Origin: an uncultured Ruminococcus sp.
Lineage (GTDB): Bacteria; Bacillota; Clostridia; Oscillospirales; Ruminococcaceae
DNA length: 43,605 nt
Reading direction: 5' to 3'
Assembly (NCBI GenBank): GCA_902780505.1
Contig: CACZFN010000014.1
Coordinates: 1-43,605, forward strand
Shown: piece after piece, positions 1 to 8,277 of the stretch
Numbering within the stretch: position 1 is the stretch's first letter
Layout of the letters: each line of letters begins with the position of its first letter
The notes under the pieces: generated by a model
What the model was told of the DNA's origin: nothing
Seen by the model: only the letters and a program-made list of their open reading frames with translations
Databases searched by the model: none
Program-made: the position numbers and the translations under genes

Positions 1-2992
1 GCGAGAGCGTTAAACAGTCGTTTTTATAAACCGTTTCACTGGGAACAGCAGGTATATCCAGTGTGTAGAGACACTTGTATGTTTCGCCTTCCTTCGGTGA
101 ATAGCTCTGGTACATGAGCCCCGACTTGTTCACAATAGAAGTATCTATGGTCTTTTCGGTGTAGATATGATACGTCTTGCTCGCCTTGAGTTCGTACTTG
201 CCCTCTGTGCCTGTTACGGGTTTTTCTTCCTTGGCTGCATAATCATACTCTGCAACCTTGACAGCACCAAGGTTAGAAACCGTCAGGCTTATCGGCTTGT
301 AGTCGATCTTCGCTGTGCCGATCTTTTTGGGCGCAACGTTTTCGTAGTTAGCGCCGCCCTGTATCTTGTAGTATACATTGTACTCGCCGACGTCTTTCTT
401 TGTGGGTACTTCGTCTATCCATTCGGTGGTTACTTCTGCTATATTAACAGGCTCTAAAGTAATAGTTTTATCATTTGGATTAATGGCGGTTACCTTAATA
501 CCATCGCAGCCGGCAGGTAATAGATGATCTAAACTATCACCACTTTCACCGTAGCTAATCCTAAAACCATTGTATAAATAGAATTTGCAACGATGTACTA
601 AACCGCCAGTGGGGTACGGATATGTTTTGCCGTTTATTATAAAGCTGTAATATTGAGGTAAGCTAAAGCCAACGCTGTTATTTGTAGTGTAAATCTTATT
701 AACGACAATATCACTTTCATTTAGGTAATAACCAGATATACTACTATTATTCTGAGAAAAAACCGTTACCCCTTCTTTAGAGCCTAAAATACCATACTCC
801 ATCTTAACCTGATCTGTGTCAGCAGTGCCTTCGGGGTTGATATCAGTCCTCAGGCTGCCTTCGTTGATAAGTGCCTTATCTTCGTTGTTGTAGAACAGGT
901 AATTAACGTCATCATTTTCAGTCTTTATCGTCGGGGCGGTGTAGTCTGTGCCTGCTGTGAGGTCAGCCTTAGCGATCTCAACATTAACGCTGTCCTGAGT
1001 GAGGGCGTTGTAGTTAGTGCTTTCGTCAGCCTTGTAATAAACGGTGTATGTACCTGCCTTGGTCTTTTTGGGGATATCGGTTGACCAGTTATATTCACCG
1101 TTTTGATAATCAGAAGCCTTAACAAACTCTGCGGTCAAGACCTTATTTTCCTTGTCAATGCCTGTGATAAGCAGTGAATCTAGTGAATCTACTGTTTTCG
1201 ATAAAAAATTAGAAGTACTGCCGTGCGTTATTTTTAAATGAACACCAAGCTCTTCAAGATCAGAAAGGCAAAGGTTTATTCTATTTGAGCCTACAGCCGG
1301 CAAATATTTAGTATCGCCAATTTGCATTGAATAATTAACCGGTAAAGAGATACCATCTGAACCAGTGGGCTTATAGATATCACCCTCTTTAATGCTATTT
1401 ACGTCGAGAATGAGGTTATTTTCTTGGATCACATAGTATGTAAAAGTCGCATACTTTACCCCTGCCTCCGCAGGTGCTGTCACAAGATTCTGTGCGTTGC
1501 CTGTGTAGGTGAGATCGTTAGGCGTAACAGACGGGTCAACCTTGTTTATCTTTGCTGTGCCGAGGAGTGTCGGTGCAAGTGCGCTGTAGTTGTCATCTGC
1601 ATCGACCTTGACGATAACTTCATATTCGCCTGCGTCCTTGGCTGTGGGGATATCATCATCCCATGATTCGGGGGAGATGTAATATTCATCGTTGCCGTCA
1701 ATTTCTGTTATACTATTCGTATTAAAAAACTCACCGGCGATAATTTGTTTTTCGGTATCAACACCGGTTATTATAAAGGCATTTGTGTTGTCGGGAAGGG
1801 TATAATCGCAGCCATGTAAACGGTATGCGTTGGATTCGTTCTTATAATAATTAATAGGATCTGTATCTCTATTAGCCTCATAGGTTGTCTCGCCTACTTT
1901 AAGTGAATACCCTTCAGGGAAAAACAAGCCTTCATCATTATTGGGCACATAAACTTGACCCACTTGACCACTGATATTAGTCGTTTCAAGATAAACGCTG
2001 TCGTTTTCATTAATATACGTAGTTCCGTTGATATGTGTTCCCACCGCATACTGTGCCGTGCCGACTGTTACAGCGGAATTTTTGCCTTGGGGAAGGGTGA
2101 TAAGATTATGCTCTTGAGTATCGTAGTTTCCCGTGTATCCTGTAACGCCCTCAATCTTCTGCGGGGTAGCGGGGTTTACAATCCACAATACATCTTTTGT
2201 ACCTTTATAAAGCCCCTTGCCGGTTATAGTAACAAAGTAATTTCCGGCATCTATAACCGATGTAACGGGGGAATCTTCGTCCTTTACATATTCAATACCG
2301 TCTAACTTTGCCTTGTGGTATGTAATCGTGTAGTCGGTGTCTTTGACAAGGTTAACATAATCAGAAGAATTATCGTCATAAATAGATATAGTAGGTGTCA
2401 GCGCAGAGCCTGTGTAGGTTGAATCAGTATTGACATTGATAGTTGAAGATGACAGGTCTGTCTGTTCAGCGTATGTGATAGCTACTTGGTTTACAGTATA
2501 ATCAAATCCGCCTGGGTTTGGATTATAGAATGAGAATGATTTTGAATTAACATTCGTTATTGTAAGAGTATAATTACTATCATTATAAGTTGCCGTCCCG
2601 CTAGAGACATTTATGGATTCTTTATAGAGGTTGGTATAACCACTCGCCACAATAAAAGATACACTCTTGATGACATAATTATCAGGCATTGATTGGTTAG
2701 CATTTATTGTAACTGGAGCATAGGTAGGTCGAAAGCCTTTAATTGTGGTGTTGGGATAAACAATATAGTTTCCCGAAACATCTACATATTCACCATTAAA
2801 TATCGCAGTACCATTACCTAATTCTTCATCGTACAAGCTTATCGTCTCTGTCTTTGTGTTCTCATCATAAGCCGCACTTGCAGTCAGCGTACTGTCCAGC
2901 AGCCCTCCCCATTCAACGTTCGCCGTTACATTACTTGCTACAATAGCGAGCGCCATTACACCTGCGGCTGCCTGCTTCCATGAGTTTTTCAT
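1..2992 (-). CDS. Large secreted Ig-like/MBG-type repeat surface protein, 3' end outside window
   Basis: An open frame runs from an ATG at 2992-2990 to the window edge, about 997 codons with no stop in the parts I translated; the C-terminus is missing. The start follows AAGGAGG by 8 nt. The N-terminus is a signal peptide (MKNSWKQAAAG, hydrophobic core, then TASAA before YDEN, residue about 41). Downstream are repeated beta-rich modules. Each ends with a pattern like D-I-P-T/K-K-A-G-x-Y-x-V-Y-Y-K-x-D-x-x-x-N-Y and starts with a Y-T-G motif; copies lie near 1555-1670, 995-1110 and 335-440, and a variant near 2170-2290. This resembles the MBG/YDG-type bacterial Ig-like repeats of clostridial surface proteins. 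It is probably an exported adhesin or cell-envelope protein. The anchoring signal (sortase motif, SLH or dockerin) would lie beyond the edge. Ligand unknown. It is monocistronic, with its own promoter at 3062-3089. Confidence 0.8.
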   Translation of the reverse strand, partial: MKNSWKQAAAGVMALAIVASNVTANVEWGGLLDSTLTASAAYDENTKTETISLYDEELGNGTAIFNGEYVDVSGNYIVYPNTTIKGFRPTYAPVTINANQSMPDNYVIKSVSFIVASGYTNLYKESINVSSGTATYNDSNYTLTITNVNSKSFSFYNPNPGGFDYTVNQVAITYAEQTDLSSSTINVNTDSTYTGSALTPTISIYDDNSSDYVNLVKDTDYTITYHKAKLDGIEYVKDEDSPVTSVIDAGNYFVTITGKGLYKGTKDVLWIVNPATPQKIEGVTGYTGNYDTQEHNLITLPQGKNSAVTVGTAQYAVGTHINGTTYINENDSVYLETTNISGQVGQVYVPNNDEGLFFPEGYSLKVGETTYEANRDTDPINYYKNESNAYRLHGCDYTLPDNTNAFIITGVDTEKQIIAGEFFNTNSITEIDGNDEYYISPESWDDDIPTAKDAGEYEVIVKVDADDNYSALAPTLLGTAKINKVDPSVTPNDLTYTGNAQNLVTAPAEAGVKYATFTYYVIQENNLILDVNSIKEGDIYKPTGSDGISLPVNYSMQIGDTKYLPAVGSNRINLCLSDLEELGVHLKITHGSTSNFLSKTVDSLDSLLITGIDKENKVLTAEFVKASDYQNGEYNWSTDIPKKTKAGTYTVYYKADESTNYNALTQDSVNVEIAKADLTAGTDYTAPTIKTENDDVNYLFYNNEDKALINEGSLRTDINPEGTADTDQVKMEYGILGSKEGVTVFSQNNSSISGYYLNESDIVVNKIYTTNNSVGFSLPQYYSFIINGKTYPYPTGGLVHRCKFYLYNGFRISYGESGDSLDHLLPAGCDGIKVTAINPNDKTITLEPVNIAEVTTEWIDEVPTKKDVGEYNVYYKIQGGANYENVAPKKIGTAKIDYKPISLTVSNLGAVKVAEYDYAAKEEKPVTGTEGKYELKASKTYHIYTEKTIDTSIVNKSGLMYQSYSPKEGETYKCLYTLDIPAVPSETVYKNDCLTLS

Positions 2993-3061
2993 GGATTTTT
3001 CCTCCTTGTTATAATTTTAAAAAAAAACGCCGGTTTCCCCAAAGCGCTTTTATTCCTGTAT

Positions 3062-3089
3062 ATTATAACTATCACGACCGGCTTGTCAA
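3062..3089 (-). promoter_or_regulatory. SigA-type promoter of the surface-protein gene
   Basis: On the minus strand, TTGACA (3089-3084), a 16-bp spacer and TATAAT (3067-3062). Both hexamers match consensus. It lies about 70 bp upstream of the ATG at 2992. Confidence 0.75.
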
Positions 3090-3153
3090 GAAAACACACT
3101 GAATTTGCTGTAATTTCCATTTGCACCGGAACGACGATTTTTTGCATTTTGCA

Positions 3154-3192
3154 TAAAAAATCAGGCGGCGCACATTTAAAGTACGCCGCCTG
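3154..3192 (-). terminator. Intrinsic terminator after pyrD
   Basis: Reading the minus strand, a perfect 9-bp GC-rich stem CAGGCGGCG / CGCCGCCTG (3192-3184 and 3170-3162) with a 13-nt loop is followed by a T run at 3160-3155. It begins 15 bp after the pyrD stop codon and ends the hydrolase-pyrK-pyrD transcript. Confidence 0.85.
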
Positions 3193-3206
3193 AATTGTCT
3201 GTCTGT

Positions 3207-4118
3207 TTACCAAGGCTTTACCGTGCCGATAATGTCTGAAAGCCTTTCAACGCCGTTGTCTGTGCACCAGCGTTCAAGCCCGTCAACTATCTTTACCGGC
3301 ACAAACGGATCTGAGAATATTGCAGCACCTACCTGTACGGCAGATGCCCCCGCCATCATCATTTCAACGGCGTCCTCCGCCGAAGCTATACCGCCCATGC
3401 CGACAATGGGTATCTTTACCGCATTTGCCGTCTGCCATACCATTCTTACGGCAACAGGAAATACAGCCGGCCCCGAAAGCCCGCCGACGTTGTTTCTGAG
3501 CACCGGCCTTCTTGTCTTTATATCAATACGCATACCGAGCAGTGTGTTTATAAGCGATACCGCATCTGCGCCGTTTGCTTCAACGCTTTTTGCAATGTCG
3601 GTTATGCTTGTGACATTGGGCGAAAGCTTTACCATAAGCGGGATATCCGTTGCATCTCTTACAGCCTTTGTTACTGCGCCCGCGACCTTGCAGTCTGTCC
3701 CGAATGCCGCGCCGCCCTGCTTTACGTTCGGGCAGGAGATGTTGAGCTCTATCATATCGACACCGCTGCCGTTGAGCATAGCGGCAAGCTCGCCCGATTC
3801 TTCAACCGTTGAACCTGCGATATTTGCGATTATCCTTGTTCCCTTTGTTTTCAGGTTCGGCAGCTCGTATGACAGGAATTTTTCCACACCGCCGTTTTGC
3901 AGCCCGACAGAGTTTAACATTCCTGCTGTTGTTTCAGCCACCCTCGGCCCGGGGTTGCCCATACGTTCATAGCGTGTAGTGCCTTTTACCGATATTCCGC
4001 CAAGCTTTGACAGCGGATAGAATTTTTCATATTCCCTTCCATAGCCAAAGCACCCGCTTGCGGGGATAACAGGGTTTTTAAATTCCACACCCGCTACCGA
4101 TACACTTAAATCAACCAC
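3207..4118 (-). CDS. pyrD: Dihydroorotate dehydrogenase (NAD-type, class 1B catalytic subunit)
   Basis: Oxidises dihydroorotate to orotate with bound FMN in de novo pyrimidine synthesis, passing electrons to PyrK. It carries the class 1 features: PASGCFGYG near the N-terminus, the substrate/active-site loop NISCPNV with the catalytic Cys expected of class 1B enzymes, and the FMN-phosphate region GMGGIASAEDA followed by GASAVQVGAA near the C-terminus. I place the start at GTG 4118-4116, giving 303 aa, the normal family length. AAGGAGG lies 9 nt upstream inside the end of pyrK, and the longer in-frame reading would add about 21 unrelated residues. The gene overlaps pyrK by 8 nt, which suggests translational coupling of the two subunits. 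Confidence 0.95.
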   Translation of the reverse strand: MVDLSVSVAGVEFKNPVIPASGCFGYGREYEKFYPLSKLGGISVKGTTRYERMGNPGPRVAETTAGMLNSVGLQNGGVEKFLSYELPNLKTKGTRIIANIAGSTVEESGELAAMLNGSGVDMIELNISCPNVKQGGAAFGTDCKVAGAVTKAVRDATDIPLMVKLSPNVTSITDIAKSVEANGADAVSLINTLLGMRIDIKTRRPVLRNNVGGLSGPAVFPVAVRMVWQTANAVKIPIVGMGGIASAEDAVEMMMAGASAVQVGAAIFSDPFVPVKIVDGLERWCTDNGVERLSDIIGTVKPW

Positions 4119-4884
4119 TGAAATCGACCTCCTTGCTGTCAAATACGGGGCCGTCCTTACATACGTGTGAGAATATCTCACGCCCGTCCTTTACAGTCCT
4201 GCATACACACACAAGGCATGCGCCTACGCCGCAGGCCATGCGCTGTTCAAGTGACACCTGACATTCGATCCCGTTTTCCTGCGCTATTGCCGCAACGTTT
4301 TTGAGCATCACCATAGGGCCGCAGGCGTATATGATATCGGGGCGTTCTTTTTTTATTTCTTCCCGCAATGCATCGGTCACAAACCCCCTGATACCAGCCG
4401 AGCCGTCGTCAGTGCAGAGGACAGCGTTCACACCTGCCGCCCTGAATTCCTCCTGCAATATAGCTATCGAGGAATTCCTGAAGCCGCTTATCGCCCTTGC
4501 ATTGCTGCCGTATTTTTTTGCAATGCAGAGCATTGGCGGTGTACCGATACCGCCGCCAACACATATCGCTTTTTTGCCGCTTTCAAGCACCTTGAAGCCG
4601 TTTCCGAGCGGTGCGATGATGTCAATGTAGTCGCCGCAGTTGAGTTCGGATATTTTTTCGGTTCCGCTGCCCCTTACTTCAAAAACCAGCCGTATAGTGC
4701 CGCCCGCCTTGTCGATATCGCATATTGAGATCGGGCGCCGCAGGAAAAATCCTTCAGCGCTGACCTGAACAAACTGCCCGGGCTGCGCTTCGTCCGCCAC
4801 TTTCGGGCACAGCACTGTCAGGTCAAACATTCCCTTAGCAATCGCTTTCTTTGCAATTATCGGGTATTTGCCTTGTGTGTACAT
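4111..4884 (-). CDS. pyrK: Dihydroorotate dehydrogenase electron-transfer subunit
   Basis: A 257-aa FAD and 2Fe-2S protein that carries electrons from PyrD FMN to NAD+. Visible features are the flavin-binding RRPIS motif (residues 49-53), the NAD-binding glycine-rich GGGIGTPP (110-117) and a C-terminal iron-sulfur cluster with cysteines 218, 223, 226 and 242 (C-x4-C-x2-C-x15-C). Length matches the family. The gene starts 4 bp after the hydrolase stop codon and overlaps pyrD, so the three genes form one transcript. The Shine-Dalgarno (AAGGGGG) lies within the end of the hydrolase gene. Confidence 0.95.
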   Translation of the reverse strand: MYTQGKYPIIAKKAIAKGMFDLTVLCPKVADEAQPGQFVQVSAEGFFLRRPISICDIDKAGGTIRLVFEVRGSGTEKISELNCGDYIDIIAPLGNGFKVLESGKKAICVGGGIGTPPMLCIAKKYGSNARAISGFRNSSIAILQEEFRAAGVNAVLCTDDGSAGIRGFVTDALREEIKKERPDIIYACGPMVMLKNVAAIAQENGIECQVSLEQRMACGVGACLVCVCRTVKDGREIFSHVCKDGPVFDSKEVDFSG

Positions 4885-4888
4885 CTCA

Positions 4889-5650
4889 TTATTCCCCCTT
4901 TAATCTTTTCAGTACAAGCTCTCTCCACCTTGCACGCGCATCGGGAGAAAAGCCGTGTGTTTCGTTTTCAAATACATCAAGCGTGATATCGCACCCGAGC
5001 GCTTTCTGCTGCCTGTAAAGCTTTTCAGAGTAGGAAAGCCTTACTATCGGATCTTTGTCACCGTGAGCTATAGTTATCGGAAGTGAAAAGAACTTCATCA
5101 TTTCATAAACATCAAATGCGGGAAGCTCGTCGATATATTTTCTTGATATTTCCATATTCATCAGATTTAGCGTATCACTTTGCCCGAAATCGACACTTTT
5201 CATGTCTTCGGGAATACAGAATGCGGGGTAGAGCAAAAACAGCCCGGATATCTTATCCTGCATTGACACCCCTGTAAGTGATGCCACGAGCCCGCCCTGG
5301 CTTTCGCCGTAAAGGTACAGCTTTTTGGACTGTTCAGGTCTTGTGCGCCTTATGAATCCTATAGCGTCCTCACAGTCAAGAACTTCTGTTTTCAGTGACA
5401 TTTCTGTGGTCTTGCCCATAGATGTGCACCTGTTGCCGCCGCCGCGGAAGTCAAAAACAAGTGCTGTATACCCCTCACCCGATAACGCAAGTGCTATGTC
5501 ATCAAGATCCTGCATACAGCTGTTGTACCCGTGGCAGAGTATAACGGCGGTGTCGTTTCTGTCCTCCTCACGTTCCGGCTCGTAGATAAGCCCGTATACC
5601 CTTGCCGAGCATGGGGCAAACATTACTTTGATCTTTCTTATGTCCTTCAT
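4889..5650 (-). CDS. Alpha/beta hydrolase, serine aminopeptidase/esterase-like
   Basis: A 253-aa cytoplasmic protein with no signal peptide. It has the alpha/beta-hydrolase core: CHGYNS oxyanion region near residue 39, nucleophile elbow GESQG (Ser117), the acid loop HGDKDPIV near residue 200, and the catalytic His in ETHGFS (His232). The layout fits the Hydrolase_4/YqkD-like esterase group. The substrate cannot be read from the sequence. It is the first gene of the pyrK-pyrD operon, although no link to pyrimidine synthesis is evident. Start ATG 5650 follows AAGGAAGG by about 6 nt. Confidence 0.85.
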   Translation of the reverse strand: MKDIRKIKVMFAPCSARVYGLIYEPEREEDRNDTAVILCHGYNSCMQDLDDIALALSGEGYTALVFDFRGGGNRCTSMGKTTEMSLKTEVLDCEDAIGFIRRTRPEQSKKLYLYGESQGGLVASLTGVSMQDKISGLFLLYPAFCIPEDMKSVDFGQSDTLNLMNMEISRKYIDELPAFDVYEMMKFFSLPITIAHGDKDPIVRLSYSEKLYRQQKALGCDITLDVFENETHGFSPDARARWRELVLKRLKGE

Positions 5651-5710
5651 ATCAAACCTTCCTTTGCGTCCGTCATCGCATCCGGATTATTTTCTTAATC
5701 TGTTTATACA

Positions 5711-5739
5711 ATTATACCACACATAAGGGGCGCAGTCAT
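5711..5739 (-). promoter_or_regulatory. Promoter of the hydrolase-pyrK-pyrD operon
   Basis: On the minus strand, ATGACT (5739-5734), a 17-bp spacer and TATAAT (5716-5711) with an extended -10 (TGG before the hexamer). The -35 is weak (4/6). It is about 60 bp upstream of the hydrolase start. No pyrimidine attenuator or PyrR site was recognised. Confidence 0.55.
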
Positions 5740-5850
5740 TACTTATTTTTGAATTTTTATATCAAGCCGTTTTTGTTTGTGATTATTTGTATTTAATTGT
5801 GTTCGGATAGTTTTAAATTGTGAAAAATGAATGAAAAAATCCTTTTTTTC

Positions 5851-5879
5851 TTGACAAATCATCTAAAAAGTTTTACAAT
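5851..5879 (+). promoter_or_regulatory. SigA-type promoter of the ltaS-like gene
   Basis: TTGACA (5851-5856), 17-bp spacer, TACAAT (5874-5879). The leader to the ATG at 5960 is about 75 nt. Confidence 0.75.
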
Positions 5880-5959
5880 ACTAAGGTAAGATAACTTGAT
5901 AATAGTCTATCGTTTATATAGAGATAGCGCATATCAGAGCGCAAATAAAGGAGATAAAT

Positions 5960-8242
5960 ATGTCAAAGATAAAAAGCTTTTTTAAAGATCTGCCCGTAAA
6001 GCTAAAAGGGTATTCTTCATCAAATATTCTGTTTCTGGTATTTGTTGGCTCGGCACTTATTAATTCGTTTCTGCTAAGGGTGTTTACGGTAAGGTTTACA
6101 TATAATTTTATCAAGCCTGTCCTTGCCGATATGGCGGCGGTGCTTATAATCGGTATGTTCGGCTACCTTATAAAGCCCAAGCGCCGGTTTATCTATTATA
6201 TGATATTTAACTGTATATTCGTATTCCTGTGCATCACAAATTCTATTTATTATACTAATTATAAGTCATTTGCGTCGGTTTCGCTTATTTCTACCGCATC
6301 ACAGCTCGGCGGGGTTATGGACGCTGTCACAAAAAATATAATGGAAGCCAAGGACCTTACATTTTTTTGGTCTGTACCCGCACTTATAGCTACATATGTA
6401 CTGATCAAAAAGAAAAAGCCCGACTATTTTGAAAAGATCGCCGAAAAGAAAAAAGGAAAGAAGTATTTTCTCGGCACATTTACGGCGGGGCTTGTGTTTG
6501 CGGCGTGTGCGGCAATTATGTTCACCGGTACAGACTACAGCCGGCTTCGCAAGCAGTGGAACCGTGAATATACACTTGCCACATTCGGGCTCTATACTTA
6601 TCAGATAAGCGATACGGTGCAGAGTATCTATTCAAAGATAAATATGATGTTCGGATATGATGAGAGCAAAGAGCAGTTTACTAATTTTTATACCGATAAG
6701 GACAGCAAGGACGCTGTCAGCAAGCAGAATGATTACAGCAATATCTTCAAGGGCAAGAATATGCTTGTTATTCACTGCGAAAGTATGCAGAACTTTATGC
6801 TCGGTTCATATATGAACGGTGAGGAGGTAACGCCGAACCTTAACAAGCTTGCATCTGAGGGGCTTTATTTTTCAAACTTCTATGCACAGGAAAGTGTCGG
6901 CACAAGTTCGGACAGTGAGTTTACCTTTTCCACCTCGCTTATGCCGGCATCTACAGGTACAGTCGCTATAAACTACTGGGACAGGGATTATACCTCTATC
7001 CAGAAGCTTGTAAAGGATAAGGGCTATTTTGTTTTCAGTATGCATGGCAACAACGGCTCTTACTGGAACAGAATGAACCTGCATAATTCTCTCGGGTACG
7101 ATAAGTTCTTTAATTATTCGACTGACTTTGATATTGATGAAACTATCGGCTTAGGTCTTTCAGATAAGTCATTTTTCAGGCAGGCAGTGCCTAAGATAAA
7201 GGAGATTGACCAGAACAACAAGAACTGGTACGGCGCGCTTATCATGCTTACAAACCATACACCGTTTACGGATATCGAGCGTGTAAGTGATTTTGATGTG
7301 GATTTCAAATATAAGAAATATGACGCTGCCACCGGACTTTACGAGGAGGTAAGTGCACCGTTTTTAGAGGGCACAAAGCTTGGCAGTTATTTCAAGAGCG
7401 TTCACTATGCCGATGAAGCACTCGGTCAGCTTTTGCAGGATATGGACGACGAAGGCCTGCTTGATGATACAGTGGTCATCCTTTACGGTGACCATGATGC
7501 AAAAGTGAAGGAAGAAGAATACGATTATTATTTCAACTATAATCCATTTACCGAAGAAGTTCTTGATGAAGATGATGCGGGGTATATCCCTGTTGATGAT
7601 TTCTATTATAACCTCAACAGAAAAGTGCCTTTTATCGTATGGTCAAAGGAGGGCGGCTATGAACCCCGTGAGATAAAAAAGGTAATGGGTATGTATGACG
7701 TTTTGCCGACACTTGGCAATATGTTCGGCTTCAACGATCCGTATGCTCTCGGACATGATGTATTCTCGATAGGGGAGGATAAGGAAAACGTCGTTATATT
7801 CCCAAACGGCAATTTTGTGACTGACACTATCTACTTTAACAGCCAGAAGGATATCTATTTTGATGTCAAGGATTATGAAAATGTTGCAATGCACGCTTCC
7901 TGCAATCAGGCGTATAAAGATACCCCTGTTCCCATATACGAGGAAACAAGGGACGGTATCTATAAAACTACGGAAGATATGACCTACAGTCAGTCAGCCT
8001 GTGATGCAAGAAAGGACGACGGAGTAGTTGATGATACGTATATCGAAGCGTATTCCGGTTATGCTGAGGAACGTATAAATATATCAAATTCGATAATCTA
8101 TTATGATATGATCAATAAGACTGCTGACGGCTTCGGTACACTTGACACACCCGACGAGATAGCCGACGAGGAACAGCCTGATGGGTATTCGGTATTCTCA
8201 CCGCCCTCACAGCATAAGAACAAGCACATAGCTGCGGCATAA
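5960..8242 (+). CDS. LTA synthase-like membrane phosphotransferase (sulfatase fold)
   Basis: A 760-aa polytopic enzyme expected to transfer glycerol-phosphate or a similar group outside the membrane to build lipoteichoic or other anionic polymer. About five membrane segments (roughly residues 21-41, 52-71, 77-97, 131-149, 170-190) precede an extracellular sulfatase-fold domain. Metal/active-site elements are HCES (Glu274), the nucleophile region VGTSSDSEF (313-321), MHGNNGSYWNR near 361 and GDHD near 510. In the LtaS motif GKTSD the nucleophile is Thr; here the aligned residue is Ser316, with Thr315 beside it. A C-terminal extension of some 150 residues follows the catalytic core. RBS AAAGGAG sits 6 nt before the ATG. 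The enzyme is solitary, with its own promoter and terminator. The exact polymer is not evident. Confidence 0.85.
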   Translation: MSKIKSFFKDLPVKLKGYSSSNILFLVFVGSALINSFLLRVFTVRFTYNFIKPVLADMAAVLIIGMFGYLIKPKRRFIYYMIFNCIFVFLCITNSIYYTNYKSFASVSLISTASQLGGVMDAVTKNIMEAKDLTFFWSVPALIATYVLIKKKKPDYFEKIAEKKKGKKYFLGTFTAGLVFAACAAIMFTGTDYSRLRKQWNREYTLATFGLYTYQISDTVQSIYSKINMMFGYDESKEQFTNFYTDKDSKDAVSKQNDYSNIFKGKNMLVIHCESMQNFMLGSYMNGEEVTPNLNKLASEGLYFSNFYAQESVGTSSDSEFTFSTSLMPASTGTVAINYWDRDYTSIQKLVKDKGYFVFSMHGNNGSYWNRMNLHNSLGYDKFFNYSTDFDIDETIGLGLSDKSFFRQAVPKIKEIDQNNKNWYGALIMLTNHTPFTDIERVSDFDVDFKYKKYDAATGLYEEVSAPFLEGTKLGSYFKSVHYADEALGQLLQDMDDEGLLDDTVVILYGDHDAKVKEEEYDYYFNYNPFTEEVLDEDDAGYIPVDDFYYNLNRKVPFIVWSKEGGYEPREIKKVMGMYDVLPTLGNMFGFNDPYALGHDVFSIGEDKENVVIFPNGNFVTDTIYFNSQKDIYFDVKDYENVAMHASCNQAYKDTPVPIYEETRDGIYKTTEDMTYSQSACDARKDDGVVDDTYIEAYSGYAEERINISNSIIYYDMINKTADGFGTLDTPDEIADEEQPDGYSVFSPPSQHKNKHIAAA

Positions 8243-8249
8243 TAAAAAA

Positions 8250-8275
8250 AGAGGCTTTGGATAAGCCTCTTTTTT
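8250..8275. terminator. Bidirectional terminator between the ltaS-like gene and spoIVA
   Basis: An 8-bp stem AGAGGCTT (8250-8257) / AAGCCTCT (8263-8270) with a 5-nt loop, flanked by an A run on the left and a T run on the right. It can serve both converging genes. Confidence 0.85.
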
Positions 8276-8277
8276 AT

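Larger units (their letters stand above)
5651..5959. other. Divergent intergenic region between the hydrolase and ltaS-like genes
   Basis: A 309-bp AT-rich gap between divergent genes. It holds the leftward promoter at 5711-5739 and the rightward promoter at 5851-5879, the latter about 80 bp from its gene. No coding frame of note, and no dyad or repeat that stands out between them. Confidence 0.6.

Noticed and set aside
3223-3972. Long frame opposite pyrD
   Set aside because: It is the antisense shadow of pyrD, which has full family motifs; the translation has no pattern.
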